NCBI RefSeq assembly: GCF_027244095.1 | Contig: NC_069671.1 | Span: forward strand, 2,356,001 to 2,420,000 | Direction of reading: 5' to 3' | DNA: 64,000 bases | From: Hemicordylus capensis | Lineage: Eukaryota; Chordata; Lepidosauria; Squamata; Cordylidae | Shown: positions 20,045-31,738 of the stretch, one piece after another | Layout of the letters: each line of letters starts with the position of its first letter | How positions within the stretch are numbered: the stretch's first letter is position 1 | Program-made: the position numbers and the translations under genes | The notes under the pieces: generated by a model | Seen by the model: only the letters and a program-made list of their open reading frames with translations | The model's database searches: none | Told to the model about the DNA's origin: nothing

Positions 20045-20865
20045 CCTCCTTCCCCCACCCATGTCTTTGCTGCAGAAGCACTAGATGGACATAGTAAAAA
20101 ATAAAATAAAAACCCAAAACATTCTCAGCACACCCTTTTCTCTCCCTCCTAAGTCAACAACATCACACACTCCAGCAGGAGCTAGCAGCTTACCAGTGAA
20201 TCAGGGAAGCTAGAGGGGAGAGCAAAGAGCCCCCTCCTCCCTCAAGGGCCCAAGGACATTTGCCGCCCCCCCCCCGCCCACCATGTTAAAAAGAACTTCC
20301 CTATTAAGAGGCAATCTACCTCTTGAGCAACAGGCATTGGGGGATAGCAAAGGCAAGGCGATCGGCTTCGTGTCCTGAGTTTCCTGAAAGCACTGCCTGA
20401 AACAGGATGCTGGAGTAGGTGGCCTTGGGCCTGATCCAGCAGGGCCGTTCTTATGTTTGAGGGTTCCTGAGCAAAGCACTTAAAAATTTATGGAGTTATT
20501 TCTGCCTCTGGCATAAGTAGGTTAGCCACTCTCAGGCATTTGAGACTTACCAACAAGCCTTTTACGTTTCTGGAGGCTGGGCGGCAGTGCGTCTGTGCCA
20601 GATGAAGGAGTCCGTCGCTAGAAAGCCTGTGCCAAGGAAAAGAAATTGCGGGCTCAGAAGAAGAAGTTTCCAAATGGCCTCCCTATGAGCATCGCCTCCA
20701 TGCACAGTGATTGGGCTGAAGAGGAACTGGGATGGTTTTTTAAAACCAGAAGGCATCAAGGCTGCCGTGCTGGTGTGAACTCAGATTTTATTTGGTTCCC
20801 ACCGGGGCTAACATCCAGGACCCAAACCGTGTGCTTTACTCCTTCATGTAGTTTGTCCCCTAATA
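20045..20865. other. Mostly unique intergenic DNA
   Basis: A CR1-like tail fragment (ggcctgatccagcagggccg) is at 20395-20456. Nothing else recognised. Confidence 0.45.
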
Positions 20866-21096
20866 GGGATCTGCACAAAGTTCAAACAAATGGATTCAAA
20901 TTCAAATAGATTCGAATTCAAAACCATTGGACAGAGTGGAGATTCAGTCGAATCGATTCAAATTCGGCCAGAGTCAAATTGACTAGACTTGGGCTGAATT
21001 TGAATGGATCCCCACTCTCTTCAATGGTTTCGGATTCGAATCTATTCAAATTCAATTCAAATTCGAATCAATTCGTTTGAATCTTGTGCACATCCC
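20866..21096. mobile_element. TA-flanked AT-rich foldback MITE (231 bp)
   Basis: Ends gggatctgcac and gtgcacatccc, flanked by ta; interior is repeated gattcaaattc-type sequence in both orientations. Confidence 0.7.
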
Positions 21097-21164
21097 TATC
21101 CCCTTTCTCTTGTAATGACAATACTCAGCATTTGTATCGTGCTTTCAAATAATCAAACTACTAC

Positions 21165-21540
21165 CACCACTACAAATACCTATATACCGCTTTTCAACAA
21201 AGTTCTCAAAGGGTTTATATGAAAAACAACAACTAAATTTTTAGATTGTGAGCCCTTTGGGGACAGGGATCCATCTTATTTATTTATTATTTCTATGTAT
21301 AAACCGCCCTGAGCCATTTTTGGAAGGGCAGTATAGAAATCAAATTAATCAAATCAATCAATCAATCAAATCTAAATAAGAAGGTCCCCTCTGTCCCAAA
21401 AGGGCTCACCATCAAAAAAATAAACACAAGAGAAACACTCGCAACAATCTCTGGGTAAATGTTGTGCTGGGGTTGGATAGAGCCAATCGCCCTGCTAAAT
21501 AGAAGAGAGTCATCACGTGAAAAGGTGCCACTTTGCCCAG
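21165..21540 (-). repeat. L2-like LINE 3' end split by another L2 tail
   Basis: Antisense copy at 21165-21236 and 21371-21540, interrupted by a sense copy (gattgtgagccctttgggg) at about 21237-21370; ctaaat on both sides looks like the target duplication. Confidence 0.75.
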
Positions 21541-21837
21541 TTAGCAATGAGTGCAGCAGTTAGAAGACTGAGCTAAACTGTAGGAAATTGAATTCCCCGG
21601 TTGGAATCTGACCTCCGCCATAAGCTGACATGGTTGATAAGGCGGCTGATTATCTGCAGTGATCCTTGGAGATATTTCTCCCCCCCCCGCCCCCACACAA
21701 TGTTTTTCACAATATCAAGCCTGTTAAAATCTCTGCCCCAGACAGAGATCCCTGACCAGGGAGAAGCCTCCTCCAAGCTCAGGTGAGTTTCCCCTTCCCT
21801 AACATTCCATAGTAGTCTCTGGATCCCTTGCACCTGG

Positions 21838-22412
21838 GGAAGAAGAACCTGGAAAAACTGGAACTGGGAAAGGTGCAGAAGAGCAGGGCAGCCAAGAGGA
21901 TCACAGGGCTAGAACCCCATATGAGGCTAGGCTCCAGCATCTGGGGCTATTTAGTTTAGAAAAAAGGCAAGTCAGGGGAGACATGAGAGAGGTCTATAAA
22001 ATTCTGCATGGCGCGGAGAGAAATGACTTTTTCCTCCCTCTCTCACAACACTAGAATCCAAGAAACTAGATTACCAAGATATCTAGGACTGACAAAAAGG
22101 AAGTACCTTTTCACACAGGGCATCGTTAAATTACACTGTTCTCTGCCGTGGGACGTGGTGATGGCCACCAGCTTGGATGGCTTGGATAAATTCATGGAGG
22201 ACAGATCTATCAATCCTGATGGCTGTAGGCTACCTCCAGGCTCAGAGGAAGGATGCCTCTGAATCTCAGCTGCAGGCCGGGGGGAGCAACGGCAGGAGAG
22301 AGGGCAGGCCTTCGTCCTCTGGTTGTTTGGCTTCTCAAGGTGGGTCACTGTGGGAAGCAGAGTATTGGGCTGGAAGGGCCTTGGGCCCAGTCTAGCAGGG
22401 CTGTGCTGATTC
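21838..22412 (+). repeat. CR1-like LINE 3' end, long copy
   Basis: Decayed reading of the CR1 C-terminal region: LEKLELGKVQKSRAAKRITG, then SLSHNTR and LDKFMEDRSIN, before the non-coding tail. Confidence 0.85.
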
Positions 22413-22529
22413 ATTCATTATCCATTCACTCCCATTTAAAACAAGCAAAAAACCATCTACTGACTACCGTAATCTGCCTACCAGAAAAGATGACTGGAGA
22501 ACTGCCATCACAATATATCAGGTTGATGG

Positions 22530-22841
22530 GAGGAGCGCTGGTCTTGTGGTAGCAGGCATGACTTGTCCCCGCTGCTAAGCAGGGACCACACTGGTTTGCA
22601 TTTGGATGGGGGACTACATGGGTGAGCTCTGTAAGATATTCCCCTTAGGGGATGGGGCCGCTCTGGGAAGAGCACTTGCATGCAGAAGGTTCCATGTTCC
22701 CTCCCTGGCAGCATCTCCAAGACTGGGCTGAGAGAGACCCCTGCCTGCAACCTTGGAGAAGCCACTACCAGTCTGGGTAGACAGTACTGAGCTAGACAGA
22801 CCAAGGGTCTGACTCAGTATACGGCAGCTTCCTCTGTTCCT
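22530..22841 (+). repeat. 5S/tRNA composite SINE, full length
   Basis: ggtcttgtggtagcaggcat, gctgctaagcagggacc, gcatttggatgggggac, ends ggcagcttcctctgttcct. Confidence 0.92.
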
Positions 22842-23519
22842 AATGTTTCTCTTGAGCAGGCAGCATTCATGGCTCTGTGAAGAAACAGCGATCTATCCAT
22901 GACCTGGGGACATCAGCAAGCCTGTGGTGGCTCAAACACTCTAGGACGGCCTCCACTTTGCAAAAGGAAGTGCCGGTTTCCACCTGAATTTCTTTCATGT
23001 TTCACACCAAGATGCAAACAACAATTTGCATTCCCCATTGTTGGCAAGTCTGCAAGCGGCAAGCTGGGCCCTTTGTTGGCGAAAGCAATCTGTCTGCTCG
23101 CAAAAGGCCAGGGTGCCGGAGGGTTTCCAGGAGGCTGTTTCATGACTGCTGAAAAACAGGCATGATTGTCCTGAACGGAAAGTGGCACAAAAGCCTGCTG
23201 ACTTGAAGGGGGCTGTTTTCTCCCACTTGACACAAAAGCGCATCAGGCAGGAGAAGGTTTTGATTGCGGCAAAGGGAGGGAGGGCTCACGTCATTGTTCA
23301 AGTGCTGTTAGATCGGTGCAGAAATGAGACGGAAAGCATGCACAAGGAAAGGGGGTTTACCTGAGCCCCACGAGACACTAATTGCAAAGGCTCCAGGGGG
23401 TGTCATGCTGGAAGGATCAACTCCCAATTTCTTCCCAGTTGTCTTTAGAGCAGGATTACCCACTCAGACCCCATTTCCCCCTAACTCCCAGAACTGGTCA
23501 TAAGGATTTCACTAGACAG
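22842..23519. other. Unique intergenic DNA
   Basis: No repeat or gene recognised; short open frames exist but look like no family I know. Confidence 0.4.
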
Positions 23520-23647
23520 ACCTAGGCATTTGAACCAGTCCGGGCCCGGCTCGAGGGATGCCAAGACCGAACATGCCCAGTCCGGTTCGAAGCTGGTTGC
23601 AATTCGAAACGAATTGGGGAAACCAGTTTTGTGCACACATCCCTAGG
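23520..23647. mobile_element. gggatgtgc-type foldback MITE
   Basis: Ends gtgcacacatcccta; interior holds gaaccagtccgg and ccggttcgaagctggtt in inverted arrangement. Confidence 0.55.
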
Positions 23648-24103
23648 GTGCATAAGCAGTGCCAGAATAGAGCACTGCCAACTATTCCGCCGCCCCCGCT
23701 TCATTGCACCCCTGAAGTCCTGCCCAGTGGTGTAAGAATGTCAGATGTAATCCTGCACCCTGTTGCTCCCCAAGGGACCTGCACATTCTGAACCCCCAAA
23801 GGCACTGCCTTCTTTGCTCAGTGCACCTCAGCCCCCCAATCAGGATTGACTCAGCGCCCCTCCTTGAATTTGGAGTTGTCATCAACCCTCTGTGATGCCT
23901 TTAATAACCTTTTTGCAGATAAAATTGCTCAGACTTTTTTTTAAAAAAAAAAAATCAAAACAAGATGAGTATATTGCATCCTTTCTTGTATATGTTTGTT
24001 CGAAGAGTCACATTTATAAATGCCAGTAATGTCTGAACCAGTCTGCGCTTTCTCCTGTTCTGTGTTGGCCCTCACTAATACATTTAAAGAAGGATTCCTC
24101 CTA

Positions 24104-24332
24104 TATGTGTGAGCACGGCAAGATATTCCCTTTTGAGGATGGGGCCGCTCTGGGAAGAGCACCTGCCCGCTTGCATGCAGAAGCTTCCAAGTTCCTGGCA
24201 GCATCCCCAAGAAACGGCCGAGAGGGACTCCTGCCTGCAACTCTGGAGTAGCCGCTGCCAGCCTGTGTAGGCAATACTGAGCTAGATGGACCAAGGGTCT
24301 GACTCGGTAGAGAGCAGCTTCCTAGGTTCCTA
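24104..24332 (+). repeat. 5S/tRNA composite SINE, lacks 5S head
   Basis: gtgagcacggcaagatattc, gcatgcagaagcttccaag, ends gagcagcttcctaggttcct. Confidence 0.85.
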
Positions 24333-24378
24333 CAGCCAAGAATAGGTTGCTGTGAACCACCTGGTATATCTTCTACGA

Positions 24379-24495
24379 GAGGGGTGGGCAAACTTGGCCC
24401 TTCAACTGTGGTTGAACTACAACTCTCATCATCCCCATCCACAATGGCTGGGGATGATGGGAGTTGTAGTTCAACAACAGCTGGAGGGCCCTGAA
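24379..24495. mobile_element. Foldback MITE, ggggtgggcaaactt subfamily
   Basis: Arms tgaactacaactctcatcat and gatgatgggagttgtagttc; the right outer end is shortened. Confidence 0.75.
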
Positions 24496-24689
24496 GGGCT
24501 TCTCCTCCAGCCCTGTACTATGAGGTGCTAATGTTTTAAAACCACTTTCCATACTTGATAAGAGAGACGTGAACAATCCATAATCCAAAAGAGTCCTTCG
24601 CTTTCTTCTTTCAAGAACACAAAAAAGCAGCCTTCCATTGCTGACTGATGAAGGGTTATGAAATGTGAAATCTAAAGTGCTGCAGGTGC

Positions 24690-24917
24690 TAGAGGGCTCT
24701 TCCAGTGAGCGATGGCCCCATGCTCCCACCCCCTAAGGAGAATATCTTACAGCACTCACATGTAGCCTCCCATCCAAATGCAAACCAAGGAGGACCATGC
24801 TTAGCAAAGGAGGCAATTCATGTTTGCCACCAGAAGCTTCCATCATCATGGTTACTGACCATTGTGACTAGGGATTATGGGAGTTGTAATCCATCAGCTG
24901 CAAGAGATCCCTGGGTG
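24690..24917 (-). repeat. 5S/tRNA SINE fragment plus half a foldback MITE
   Basis: 24690-24832 antisense SINE (aatatcttacagcactcaca); 24835-24917 a MITE arm (ggattatgggagttgtaatc). Confidence 0.65.
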
Positions 24918-25130
24918 AGGGTGTAAGATTAGACCAAGGAGACCTGGGTTCAAAGTCCCAATCAGCCCTGAAGTTTTTGGAGGGAAACCTAAGCCAATCA
25001 GTGTCTCTCAGCCTAACCTACCTCACAGGGTTGTTGTGAGGATAAAAGAGGGGGTATGAGCTATATATGTCAACCTGAGTTGACATAGATAGAAAGAGAA
25101 AAGTACGCTATATAAATGAATAATATTAAC
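24918..25130 (+). repeat. MIR/CORE-type SINE
   Basis: gacctgggttcaaagtccc (B box), then tctctcagcctaacctacct and cacagggttgttgtgaggat, the MIR-type core wording. Confidence 0.8.
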
Positions 25131-25726
25131 ATCCATGGTGTACACAAAATAAATAAAAAGAACAACACTTTAAAAGACTAAAGTCTCAGTATTTTAGCTT
25201 CCTTCCTTAAAAACAAAAACAAAAAACGCAAGTATTCTGGAGGGGAAAGGCCTTTTTTTTTTTTTTTTTTTTGCAGAAATGGAAAATAACAAAACACAAA
25301 GCTACAAAAACTGAAATGTGGTAAGGAGGACAGGCCATTGATTATCAAAGTATTAGTCGGATTTGGAACAGAGACACGGAGCACGGACAGCACCACACTC
25401 TACGTAGCTCAGACTAGAATGACGTCCGTGACTCTCGGGACGAAGATGCAGCAATGATGACTCCTCGTTCTCAGTTGAGACAAATGGAAGCCAGTCAACA
25501 ATTTCCTGGTGATGTCATGTAGGCATCCTCTAAAAAGGAAGGGAAGTATGAGTGGCAACTCTAAGGAAACGCAGAGACGGAAATCACCTGGCTTTCTGGA
25601 CAGGGCACACATCTGCAGAACCTCAACTTTTCTTTGGAAGAGAGGAGAAGATTGAGAGGAAAACTTGTGGAGGGGAGACAGGAAAAGAGAAATAGGAAGG
25701 GGAAAGAGGACTTTAAAGTAGGGGAG
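25131..25726. other. Unique intergenic DNA with a poly-T run
   Basis: T-run at 25252-25272; no gene or known repeat recognised. Confidence 0.4.
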
Positions 25727-26100
25727 AAGAGCTGGTCTCCTGACAGCGAGCATGAATTGCACCCATTGCTAAGCAGGGTCTACTTGGTTTGCATTTGGAT
25801 GGGACTATCGGAACATAGGAAGCTGCTTCATACTGAGTCAGACCCTAAGCAGGGTCCATCCTGGTTGCATTTGAATATGGGAGACTACACGTGTGAGCAC
25901 TGTAAGGTATTCCCCTCAGGGGATGGGGCAGCTCTGGGAAAAGCAAAAGGCTCCAAGTTCCCTCCCTGGCAGCATCTCTAAGACAGGGCTTGGAGAGATT
26001 CCTGCCTGCAACCTTGGAGAAGCTGCTGCCAGTCTGGGTAGACAATACTGAGCTCAATGGACCAAGGTTCTGACTCAGTATATGGCAGCTGTCTACGTGC
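25727..26100 (+). repeat. Chimeric 5S/tRNA composite SINE
   Basis: A first 5S part (gctaagcagggtctacttgg) is followed by an antisense SINE tail (gaacataggaagctgcttca), then a second 5S part and a full body. Confidence 0.8.
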
Positions 26101-26959
26101 CTAGCATGTGCTAGACCTATCTTCCCCTGATATTTGGGGGTGGGAGTCCCAGATCTGACTCAGAATCTTCCACCCCAATCAGAGCCTGAGACTCTGCCCC
26201 AGATTTTGGCTGGCACAGAACTCTGCCCCATCCTCTGCTGAAGGGTGGCTCCGAGGCCTAACAAGTAGTAGGTTGCTAGCATTAGTAAATTCAAGGTGGA
26301 AATGAGTTTCTAAGCCGTTGTTTATCCAAAGAAACACCTTTCTCCCTAGTCTGCAGCAGCCCCTGTCGAGAGTTACCCCAAGAGTTGGAAGACACACCCG
26401 CCCTATCCCCACCCAGAGCTTTATCCTTTGGGGGGTGGGGGGCAATCTCTCCTGGGTGACAGACTGGGGGGGGAGAGGGAGAGGGGGAGGGCTGCTGATC
26501 TATATTAAAGTAGTGGCGCCGGTGGAGAAAATAATTCGTAAAGTCCTGGCGGCTTCTCTCCACCTCCTCGCCAGACTTCTTGTATCTCCATCAGGGTGTT
26601 TCAGGTGTGAGGCTGAGATGTCTTTTTATAGCTGCAGTAATTAAATCATTTCATTAAGCACTGGCTGAAGGCAGGGAGCTCTCCTCCACTCGGTCACGGT
26701 GGGCCTCTGGAGCAGATGCTCTGTGTGCTGGAACCTTGTCGCCACGATGATGGAAACAGTTGGTTAGCGGTGGGGACGGGAGCAGGCTGCAATGCCAACT
26801 GGCCTCTGCATAACAGACACACAGAGGCTGGTGGCCCTGAGAAGGCTAACCTATTCGTTTGAGCATAGACGTCTGCATTGCCTTGGCCAGAACGACAGAT
26901 CTATTTAAGCGATTCAAAACAGGGATGCATAGAAAACACACAGGACCAGCGCATTTACC
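26101..26959. other. Unique DNA with a possible conserved element
   Basis: 26590-26665 is an ATTA-rich stretch (ctgcagtaattaaatcattt) free of repeats. No coding signal. Confidence 0.35.
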
Positions 26960-27205
26960 CCTGATAACTGAGCGCAAGAGGAATCTTTTGAAGTGGCGAT
27001 TCTCTTGTATTGAGCAGGGGGAGAGCAACTGGCCCTCTCCGTCCCCAGCACAGCATCCCTCCAGTGGCTGTTGCTGGGGTCTCTCTTACGTTTCTTTTTG
27101 AGATGGTGAGCCCTTTGGGGACAGGGAGCCACTTTATTTAGATCTATGTAAACTGCTTTGGGAACTTTTGTTGAAAAGTGGTATATAAATATTTGTCGTA
27201 TTCAT
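26960..27205 (+). repeat. L2-like LINE 3' end
   Basis: gatggtgagccctttgggga, gaaaagtggtatataaatat. Confidence 0.75.
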
Positions 27206-28039
27206 ATCCCCACCCCCCAAAAAATAAGACACCCACCACTATTTGGAAAGAGATAATTTTCATCAGTCTCAGGTTTTTTAAAAAAAGGAAACAAAGACCT
27301 ACTTTCAGGATAGTTATTTTCAGAAATGTCATCTTGGCTCACCAGGATGCAAATTAAATTCAGTGCAGCAAAGATTTTCCACGGACGTCCTAGGAGTGAC
27401 TACATCATGGGCTCCTGGGGGTTCATAGACCCCAGGTTCAGAACCATTACTTTAGATGCAAGTATATTTCATTTGCCACCTATCAAATCCAGTGTGAGAC
27501 AGAGAGTGGTGATGGCCCCTGTGGTTCCCCCCCACCCCCACCCCCACCAAAAGTGCTGGGGTCTATATCGGTTTCGTTCTCCAGTCCTTGGTCTTTACTG
27601 ATAGTTGAGCATTTCTCAGATGCCAGGACCAGGGATGGCAATTTTTGTTTCCATACACAGGTCCTGATTCAGCCCAAGTGGAGCTCTCTTCTTATTTCCC
27701 CACACCGTGTTAACAGAAGAGTTGCTTAATTCCTTCCCTTTAAATCCCCAAGACTTCAAAACACTTCATTTTGAACTGGACGGCGCACAAAATTCTTGGC
27801 ACCATTTCACACACACCCCAAGTGACCTTAGTGGTGGGATGTGCTTCTGAAGTCTCTTGCCAAAAACACAGAATCAATTCCCTTCTTCAGCCCCACAGAG
27901 AACAGGAATAGAACAAATTCTAGACAGGTTGCTGTGCTTGTCTGTTACAGCAGAAACCACCTCTTGGTGGCAGCTTAAAGAGGAACCAATTTGTTGTGGC
28001 AGGCAGGAGCTTTTGTGGACTCAAGGGCCCACTTCTTCT
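27206..28039. other. Unique intergenic DNA
   Basis: Contains C-rich (CCCCCA)n at about 27525-27547; no gene or repeat recognised. Confidence 0.4.
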
Positions 28040-28480
28040 GAGGGACGAAGCATTCTCAGTTATTGAGGGAACTGGGCCTTCTCTGTAGCTGCTCCTGGCC
28101 TATGGAAATCATTCCTGGCAGATATCCACAGTTTAGGCTTGCCGTTGGCCTTTGAGAGAGCCCTGGAAACTTATTCATTTGACCTGGCCTTCCAAAGTTT
28201 TTAAATTGTTTTGGGGTATTTTAATTGGTTTTAAATTGTTTTGAATTTCAAAATCGTTTTTATATTGTTTTATTATTTATTTAACTAACATATTTTTATA
28301 CCACCCAAAACTCACGTCTCTGGGCAGTTTACAGCAAGCAAGCAAACAAACAAAAAAGTTAAAACAGTAGTTAAAACAAAATAAACAATATAGTAAAAAT
28401 TAGAAAATTACAGCTATTTAAATTTTAAAACATTCTAAAATGATGTTAAAACTGTTAAAACAATATTTGCTAACTTGGCA
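28040..28480. repeat. L2-like LINE tails, inverted pair
   Basis: 28040-28265 is sense (ggccttctctgtagctgctc, ttaaattgttttggggtatt); 28266-28480 is antisense (ataccacccaaaactcacgt). Confidence 0.65.
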
Positions 28481-28536
28481 AAGAGGCACCTTTGAACAAA
28501 TTTGGCTGGGACACTTCTTCAAAGCTGGTCTTGTGG

Positions 28537-28793
28537 TAAAGTACAGTGTGCCATCGAGTCAGTATCAACTCCTGGTACCCACAGAGCCCTGTGGTTCTAT
28601 CTTTGGTAGAGTGCAGGAGAGGTTTGCCATTGCTTCCTCCCACGCAGTATGAGATGATGCCTTTCAGCATCTTCCTATATTGCTGCTGCCCGATAGAGGT
28701 GTTTCCCATAGTCTGGGAAACATACCAGCGGGGATTCGAACCAGCAACCTTCTGCTTGTTAGTCAAGCATTTTCCCGCTGAGCCACTTAAGGT
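28537..28793 (-). repeat. Sauria SINE
   Basis: Antisense: gtgccatcgagtcagtatca, gatgcctttcagcatcttcc, tctgggaaacataccagcgg, ggattcgaaccagcaacctt (B box). Confidence 0.9.
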
Positions 28794-28799
28794 GGTTTT

Positions 28800-29040
28800 A
28801 TATTATATTATATTTATATTATATTAAAATATTAGCAGGTTTTAAAAGAGCACTCAAGACACATTTGTTCCACCAACCCCTCAATTGGCTGTAAGCTGGT
28901 TTTTATGGTTGCTGTTATTCTTGTTTGATTGGTTGTTTCTAACTGTTTTAATGTTTGGTTTTAATTCTGGTTTTATCGATTATTTGTAAATCGCCTTGAT
29001 ACATTTGTATGGAGTGGTCTATAAATGTAAGAAAGAAATA
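28800..29040 (+). repeat. L2-like LINE tail
   Basis: agcactcaagacacatttgt, tttgtaaatcgccttgatac, gtggtctataaatgtaagaa. Confidence 0.6.
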
Positions 29041-29689
29041 CATATTTCAAATGTGGTCGCTGCAGGCCCGATGGTCAGGAGGACAATAAAAGCATGAGAA
29101 CACCTTGAAGGTGTAAAGTATTGCAATTGTTTTCCTGCTCCAGGGGTGTGTATCTTGTCAAAAATCACAATGAGCGTGCGCGCACACACGCACACACACA
29201 CACTGAGATTGGACCAACCACTCCAGCTGGTTCATGTACCATTAAAAAAAAACAAAAAACCCCACCAGAATCCTGAGTCAATCAAAGTATTAGTCTTCAG
29301 GGTACCACAAAACTCTTCAGTGGTTTTGCTGCCACACCCCAACAGGTCTACCTCCCTGGAAGTTGTAGCCCCCCAGGCGGTAGACCACCCAAGAGGGAAA
29401 TCAAATCAGCCCTCCTCTGATCTACAACACAAGCTTAAGCTTGTCCATTCGGAAGAAAGTCCCACGGTGTTCAACGGAGCTTCCTCTCAGGGAGGGGCAG
29501 AGCTAGGGCAGAGGGGGCCATGTTCACCCCTCCTCTCCCAGCCGGCCCTCGGAGTGAGGGAGATAATGAAGAAAACAGAGAGGGGTAGAGCTGGGGGGCT
29601 CCTGTTCTTTGAACGAATCTGCTCAATGATAGCTACAATGATAGCTACACCCCTGCTCCCAGGTAAGCACGTGCAGGATCGCAGCCTCA

Positions 29690-30720
29690 ATGGAACTTTC
29701 GTCTTGGCCACACTGAACTCTACGGAGGTGGAGGAGGAGGAGGAGGAGGAGGAGGAAATCTGGAGTCACATTTGCTGCGTCTCTGACAAGGGCGGGATGG
29801 GCTGGGGGGGTGGACTGTGCATGCTCGGGGATGAAATGCGCCCCCCACCCCACCCCGCGCGCGCCCTCGCTTCCCACACAGCCCCGCCATCTCTCCCCTC
29901 CTCCCTTCTTCGGAGGCTTCACCAAGAAATCTCCCGTCTCTGCCGGGCGCTTGCTTGCCCGCCTTCTCTCCCGGCTGCTGCTGCTGCTGCTGCTGCCCTT
30001 CTCACGTGCCCGACCTCCGCAACCGGGACGCGGGTCTCTGCCGCAGCAGCTGAATCCCGCCGGGGGAGGGAAGCGCTTCGCACGGCAGGCGGGGCGCCGC
30101 CGCTGTCCGGGGTGCTGAAAGGGCGCCGCGCCGGAGAAGGGCAGCGCCGCTGTCCAGGGTGCTGAAAGCCGCCCCGCCCCGCCTCGGAAACTGGACCCAG
30201 CGCAGCAGCAGCGGGCCGGGACGGGGACAGCGGCGTGCTCTCCGGCGGTGGCAGCAGCAGCAGCAGTCGGTGCCAGAGACTGCGGGAGATGACCGCACCA
30301 GGACGCCCGGGTGCTGCCGGGGCTCAGAGCTCTTGCGGGATGCCGCGGAGGAGGCGCGCTGGGCAGCCCTGATCCTCCAGGCGGAGGGTCCATTTGGAGC
30401 CGGGGCAGAGGCCAGCTGGCATGAAGCCGTCCCTCCGTCGCTCCCCCCCCACACGCCCTTCCTCTTTCTCAAATGCTTAGCAAGTTCTCTTCCCACCTTC
30501 CTCTCTCCCCTCTCGCTGCTCCAGCCTCTCCGGGCTGCTGCCCTCCAGAAGTGCTTTGATTCGGTTCCAGTCCAGGAGTAGGGGATCTCTCGGGGTTTCC
30601 GTCTGCACCCACCGTCTCCATGGGCAACCTCCCAGTCCCACCTCTGTGCCCCACTTACGTCTGGACAGTGGCGCCATCCGCTCAGGGGGCAGCGGCCTGA
30701 TTGGCACAAACTTGGGGAGA
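29690..30720. promoter_or_regulatory. CpG-island-like block, probable RASL10A promoter
   Basis: About 1 kb rich in G+C and CpG, unlike the flanking AT-rich repeats. It contains short runs of (GAG)n, (CTG)n and (CAG)n and no recognised interspersed repeat. It ends about 600 bases before the RASL10A start codon, so a promoter and 5' UTR role is the simplest reading. Long open frames exist on both strands (for example 29146-30165 +), but such frames are common by chance in GC-rich DNA and their peptides resemble no family I know. A promoter for an unseen minus-strand gene is possible. Confidence 0.6.
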
Positions 30721-30767
30721 TCTTCTTGGTGAGGAGGAGGAGGAGGAGGAGGAGGAGGAGGAGGAGG

Positions 30768-31058
30768 GGTCTTGCCGTAACAGCATGAATTCCCCCTTTT
30801 GCTAAGCAGGCTGCACCTTGGTCTGCATTTGGACGGGTGGCGACAGGTGAGAGCGATTACATGGGGCCCATGGGGGGAATGGGGCCATAGATCAGCAGAA
30901 GGTTCCAAGTTCCCTCCCTGGCAGCATCTCCAAGATAGGACTGGAAGAGACGCCTGCCTGCAGCCTCGGAGAGCCTCTGCCAGTCCGTGTAGACAACACT
31001 GAACTAGATGAGCTGAAGGTCTGACTCCGTGTCATACAGCTTCTCTCTTCATATCCCT
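30768..31058 (+). repeat. 5S/tRNA composite SINE just upstream of RASL10A
   Basis: cccttttgctaagcaggctg, gcatttggacgggtgg, ends catacagcttctctcttcat. Lies between the CpG island and the start codon. Confidence 0.8.
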
Positions 31059-31317
31059 TTGGCCAGATGAGCGAAAAAGCAGCTTCCACTGCAGGCGGGG
31101 CAGCATCTGGACCCGAAACTCTTCGAGTTGCAATGCAGGAAAGGCTGTCCCGGTAGAAAGAGAGCCCCCAAATCCCAGTAGGGGAAACCCTGTTCTCCGG
31201 GCACCTCCAAAGAGGAGCGCCTCCAGTCCGCCTTGGGGGAGATCTCTCCATGCAGAAGAAACGACTCCTCTCCTCCCTTGGACAGCTGGGAGCTGTCCAG
31301 GGTCCTGCAGGCAGACC

Positions 31318-31533
31318 ATGGTGGAGACTTTAGCCGTGGCTGTCCTGGGAGCGCCGAAAGTGGGCAAAACGGCCATCATCCGCCAGTTCTTGTATTACGA
31401 CTTCGTGGAGGAATACAGCCCCACGGAACGCCGCTACGCCTACAGGCCCTCGGTCATTTTCAACGGGAACATGTACGACATGAAGATCCTGGACATGCCC
31501 TACTTAACGGCATTCCCAGCCAACAGCTCTCAG
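31318..31533 (+). CDS. RASL10A: RASL10A exon 1
   Basis: Start atg at 31318, donor gtgggt after 31533, 72 codons. Begins [20 protein letters not shown] and holds the P-loop and the degenerate switch regions. Confidence 0.94.
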
Positions 31534-31590
31534 GTGGGTAGCTTCCTGCCTCTCCTAGGCTGAAGGCTGGGGACTTTTTGGTGCTAGCAT

Positions 31591-31674
<84 letters not shown>

Positions 31675-31695
31675 TGTGAGAGAAGCCCCATTCAC

Positions 31696-31738
<43 letters not shown>

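Noticed and set aside
20549-20630. Minus-strand exon-like interval with acceptor and donor
   Set aside because: Splice-like signals occur, but the peptide matches nothing and is not CASTOR; chance is likely.
23182-23364. 60-codon + strand frame in unique DNA
   Set aside because: No family resemblance and no coding or splice support.
29146-30165. 339-codon open frame on the + strand
   Set aside because: Starts in repeat DNA, runs through a CpG island and has no family resemblance or splice context; best explained by composition.
30002-30709. 235-codon and overlapping minus-strand frames
   Set aside because: Same GC-rich block; no CASTOR first-exon wording (MELHILEHRVRVLS-like) or any other family was found.
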